Shown piece after piece: positions 7,741 through 9,186 of a stretch of 9,186 bases of DNA. The stretch spans positions 1 through 9,186 of the forward strand of contig JAPLER010000039.1 of the NCBI GenBank assembly GCA_026391115.1, written 5' to 3'. The translations under genes were made by a program, and so were the position numbers. The DNA is from Bacteroidota bacterium (lineage in GTDB: Bacteria; Bacteroidota; Bacteroidia; Chitinophagales; Chitinophagaceae). The first letter of the stretch is position 1. Each line of letters opens with the position of its first letter. The notes beneath the pieces were generated by a model. That model worked only from the letters and a program-made list of their open reading frames with translations. It had not been told where the DNA came from and ran no database searches.

Positions 7741-7769
7741 GTTAAGTAATTGTTAAGTTAAGTTTAAAT
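7741..7769. promoter_or_regulatory. 11-bp-phased direct repeats, likely response-regulator operator
   Basis: GTTAAGT occurs at 7741-7747 and again at 7752-7758, exactly 11 bp apart, and a degenerate third copy TTTAAAT (5 of 7 matching) falls at 7763-7769, in phase. A 7-bp half-site with a 4-bp spacer is the known binding geometry of OmpR/PhoB winged-helix regulators such as the Pho box. The repeats sit in the divergent region between the response regulator gene and the DUF3467 gene and could serve both. Confidence 0.45.
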
Positions 7770-7843
7770 TAGTTTATTTCGAATCACAAAATTTGAAATC
7801 AAACCAAAGCATACAAGTGAAACCATCTCTATATATTTGTAAA

Positions 7844-8152
7844 ATGGAACAACAAAATAACAACCAACTTAATATAGAAATTAGCGAAGAAATGGCAGAT
7901 GGCTCTTATGCCAATTTAGCTATAATAACACATAGTCATGCAGAATTTGTAATTGATTTTGTGAGTGTAATGCCTAATACACCAAAGAGCAAAGTAAAAA
8001 GTAGGGTAATTTTCACACCAATGCATGCAAAGCGTTTTATGAAAGCTATGGTTGAAAATATTCAACGATACGAAGCTGCAAATGGTGTAATACAAGATCT
8101 TGAACAAGTTGAAATACCTATGAACTTTGGAGGTCCAACTGCTCAGGCTTAA
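7844..8152 (+). CDS. DUF3467 family protein
   Basis: Small, soluble, acidic protein of 102 residues with no signal peptide or membrane segment. The function of the family is unknown to me. The chosen start is ATG 7844 (MEQQNNNQLNIEI); the frame stays open upstream to a TTG at 7793, but those 17 codons look unlike the family. Family features as I remember them are the N-terminal LNIEISEEMADGSYANLAII strand pair, the core HAEFVIDFVSVMPNTPKSKV, and TPMHAKRFMKAMVENIQRYE before a variable tail ending in GGP. TATATTTG (7832-7839) matches the -7 promoter consensus, but only 4 bp before the ATG, so use of it would give a nearly leaderless mRNA; I do not rely on it. It diverges from the response regulator across the phased repeats and converges on the ureohydrolase gene with a 3-bp gap. 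Confidence 0.85.
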   Translation: MEQQNNNQLNIEISEEMADGSYANLAIITHSHAEFVIDFVSVMPNTPKSKVKSRVIFTPMHAKRFMKAMVENIQRYEAANGVIQDLEQVEIPMNFGGPTAQA

Positions 8153-8155
8153 AAT

Positions 8156-9186
8156 TTATCTTTCAGCATATCTTAACCAGCGTTCAGGAATATCATTATT
8201 GCTTGCAATAAGATAATCCGTTTTGCTACAAGGTATCATTTTACCATCGTGTGCTTTCATCCACCAGCGACCTGTTTTTTTGCTTTGCAAAAAAACTGTA
8301 TCAAAATCGGCTAAAGCCAAAGTAAAATGATTGAAATTGTCAGCATCATCAAGATTTGCTTCAAATCTGCTTTTATAAATACCATCCATATAATACCAAA
8401 GCATATTACTAATTTGCTTGGCGGTTAATTGGTGTAAATCATGCTGTGGGTAATAACCATAAATACCAATGCTTGTAACATTATTGCTTAAACCAGCAAA
8501 TTGCATCAGTTTACAAGCTTCTTCTCCATCAAAACCATTTGGTGTTAATCTATTGGCTGGTGCATGTGCATTTTGTATAGCACTTATATCAAAAGAAAAT
8601 AAATTAGCATTACGAATGGCTGGTTCCATTTCATCTATATCATCTTTTACTCTCCCTACTCTATGACAATCAAACCTCAATTTATCAATAGTTTCAAGCA
8701 TTTGCGGATGCACCAAATAACTTTGAAACCCAATGTGTGTGTAATGCTTTACATAGTTGGGTTCTCCAGTTAGTAAATCCATTAAAAAATTATCAGCCAT
8801 TAATACGCTATCCATATTCAAATCAATAGATGCATCTATACAAGTTGCTTCTACTAATTTTTCCTGTTGTACATAGGCATTGTATTGTGCAAGCGTTATA
8901 TCGTGGCTTCCACCAAGTATAACAACTCGTTTATTTTGCTCTAACAATTCTTTTACAATAGTTGATAATGCTGCATAAGTATCTTGTAATGTAGCTCCCT
9001 TTTTTACATTACCTACATCTGCTACTGTTACTGTATTATGCCAATGAAAAAGTTTATAAAATTCTTTTCGAATTGCATCAGGACTTGAAGTATTATCGTA
9101 TTCTAAACCATTACCACGCATTTCACCACAACCCACCAATACCATATCAGCAGCTTCTATATTTGGCATTTCATCTTCATAAACTA
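8156..9186 (-). CDS. Formimidoylglutamase/arginase-family (ureohydrolase) protein with altered metal site, 5' end missing
   Basis: Ureohydrolase-fold protein resembling those annotated as formimidoylglutamase (histidine degradation) in Bacteroidota. The frame is open through the right edge: the codons before the ATG at 9169 read VYEDE, which fits the pre-domain linker of the family, so that ATG is probably internal. Numbering from it, motif 1 is GGSHD with H89 retained. Motif 2 reads IDASID (111-116), keeping D112 and D116 but with Ser114 where the family's metal-binding His normally sits. Motif 3 reads SFDIS, keeping D194 but with Ser196 for the second Asp. Two of six classical binuclear Mn ligands are therefore missing, so activity is uncertain. 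The later YGYYPQHDLHQLTA matches the place of the canonical EINP..D..TA region but lacks its Glu. No other histidine-degradation gene is in view. Fold assignment is good; reaction is not established. Confidence 0.82.
   Translation of the reverse strand, partial: VYEDEMPNIEAADMVLVGCGEMRGNGLEYDNTSSPDAIRKEFYKLFHWHNTVTVADVGNVKKGATLQDTYAALSTIVKELLEQNKRVVILGGSHDITLAQYNAYVQQEKLVEATCIDASIDLNMDSVLMADNFLMDLLTGEPNYVKHYTHIGFQSYLVHPQMLETIDKLRFDCHRVGRVKDDIDEMEPAIRNANLFSFDISAIQNAHAPANRLTPNGFDGEEACKLMQFAGLSNNVTSIGIYGYYPQHDLHQLTAKQISNMLWYYMDGIYKSRFEANLDDADNFNHFTLALADFDTVFLQSKKTGRWWMKAHDGKMIPCSKTDYLIASNNDIPERWLRYAER

Noticed and set aside
7793..7843. TTG start at 7793 adding 17 residues to the DUF3467 protein
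   Set aside because: The added residues do not resemble the family and an ATG follows at a sensible place; the extension is just open upstream frame.
8469..8666. Plus-strand open frame of 65 codons within the ureohydrolase gene
   Set aside because: It is antisense to a well-supported coding region, has no family features and no promoter. Similar shadows at 821-1009, 3622-3894, 5311-5529, 6660-6860, 6970-7158 and 7916-8107 are rejected for the same reason.
1..9186. Defence island, CRISPR array, phage or insertion sequence
   Set aside because: No phased spacer-repeat array, transposase, integrase, terminal inverted repeats or toxin-antitoxin-like pair was found; all long frames are explained by ordinary chromosomal families.

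Overview
The window is AT-rich DNA that is almost certainly from a Bacteroidota bacterium, most likely of the Chitinophagales/Chitinophagaceae type (the rank below phylum is inference). The evidence is a very large secreted PKD-domain protein ending in a type IX secretion (T9SS) type A sorting domain, a PhoB/PhoR-like two-component pair in the usual Bacteroidota form, a DUF3467 protein, a Bacteroidota-type ureohydrolase, no recognisable Shine-Dalgarno sequences ahead of the starts, and TAnnTTTG-like promoter elements. I see no rRNA, tRNA, CRISPR array, transposase or phage gene. It reads as ordinary chromosomal DNA.

Layout, left to right. (1) The 3' three quarters of a POT/PTR-family proton-coupled peptide transporter (+), cut by the left edge. 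(2) A secreted lytic transglycosylase (+), 64 bp downstream. (3) A 223-bp intergenic region with a possible decayed minus-strand gene tail, a weak promoter candidate and half of a 10-bp inverted repeat. (4) A 1187-residue T9SS cargo protein with five PKD domains (+). (5) Convergent to it with a 4-bp gap, a minus-strand operon of response regulator then histidine kinase. The last codons of the kinase form a 13-bp perfect inverted repeat. (6) A divergent intergenic region upstream of the response regulator with 11-bp-phased direct repeats, probably its operator. (7) A DUF3467 gene (+). (8) Convergent with a 3-bp gap, a formimidoylglutamase/arginase-family protein (-) that runs off the right edge and lacks two of the six usual metal ligands.

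The genes do not form one obvious pathway. The peptide transporter and transglycosylase fit peptide uptake and cell-wall turnover. The PKD protein is an exported adhesin-like or matrix-binding surface protein. The two-component system probably regulates itself through the phased repeats. I do not find a convincing new multi-gene system. The signals most worth following are the coding-sequence hairpin at 5957-5994, the phased repeats at 7741-7769, the altered ureohydrolase metal site and the alternating PKD architecture.
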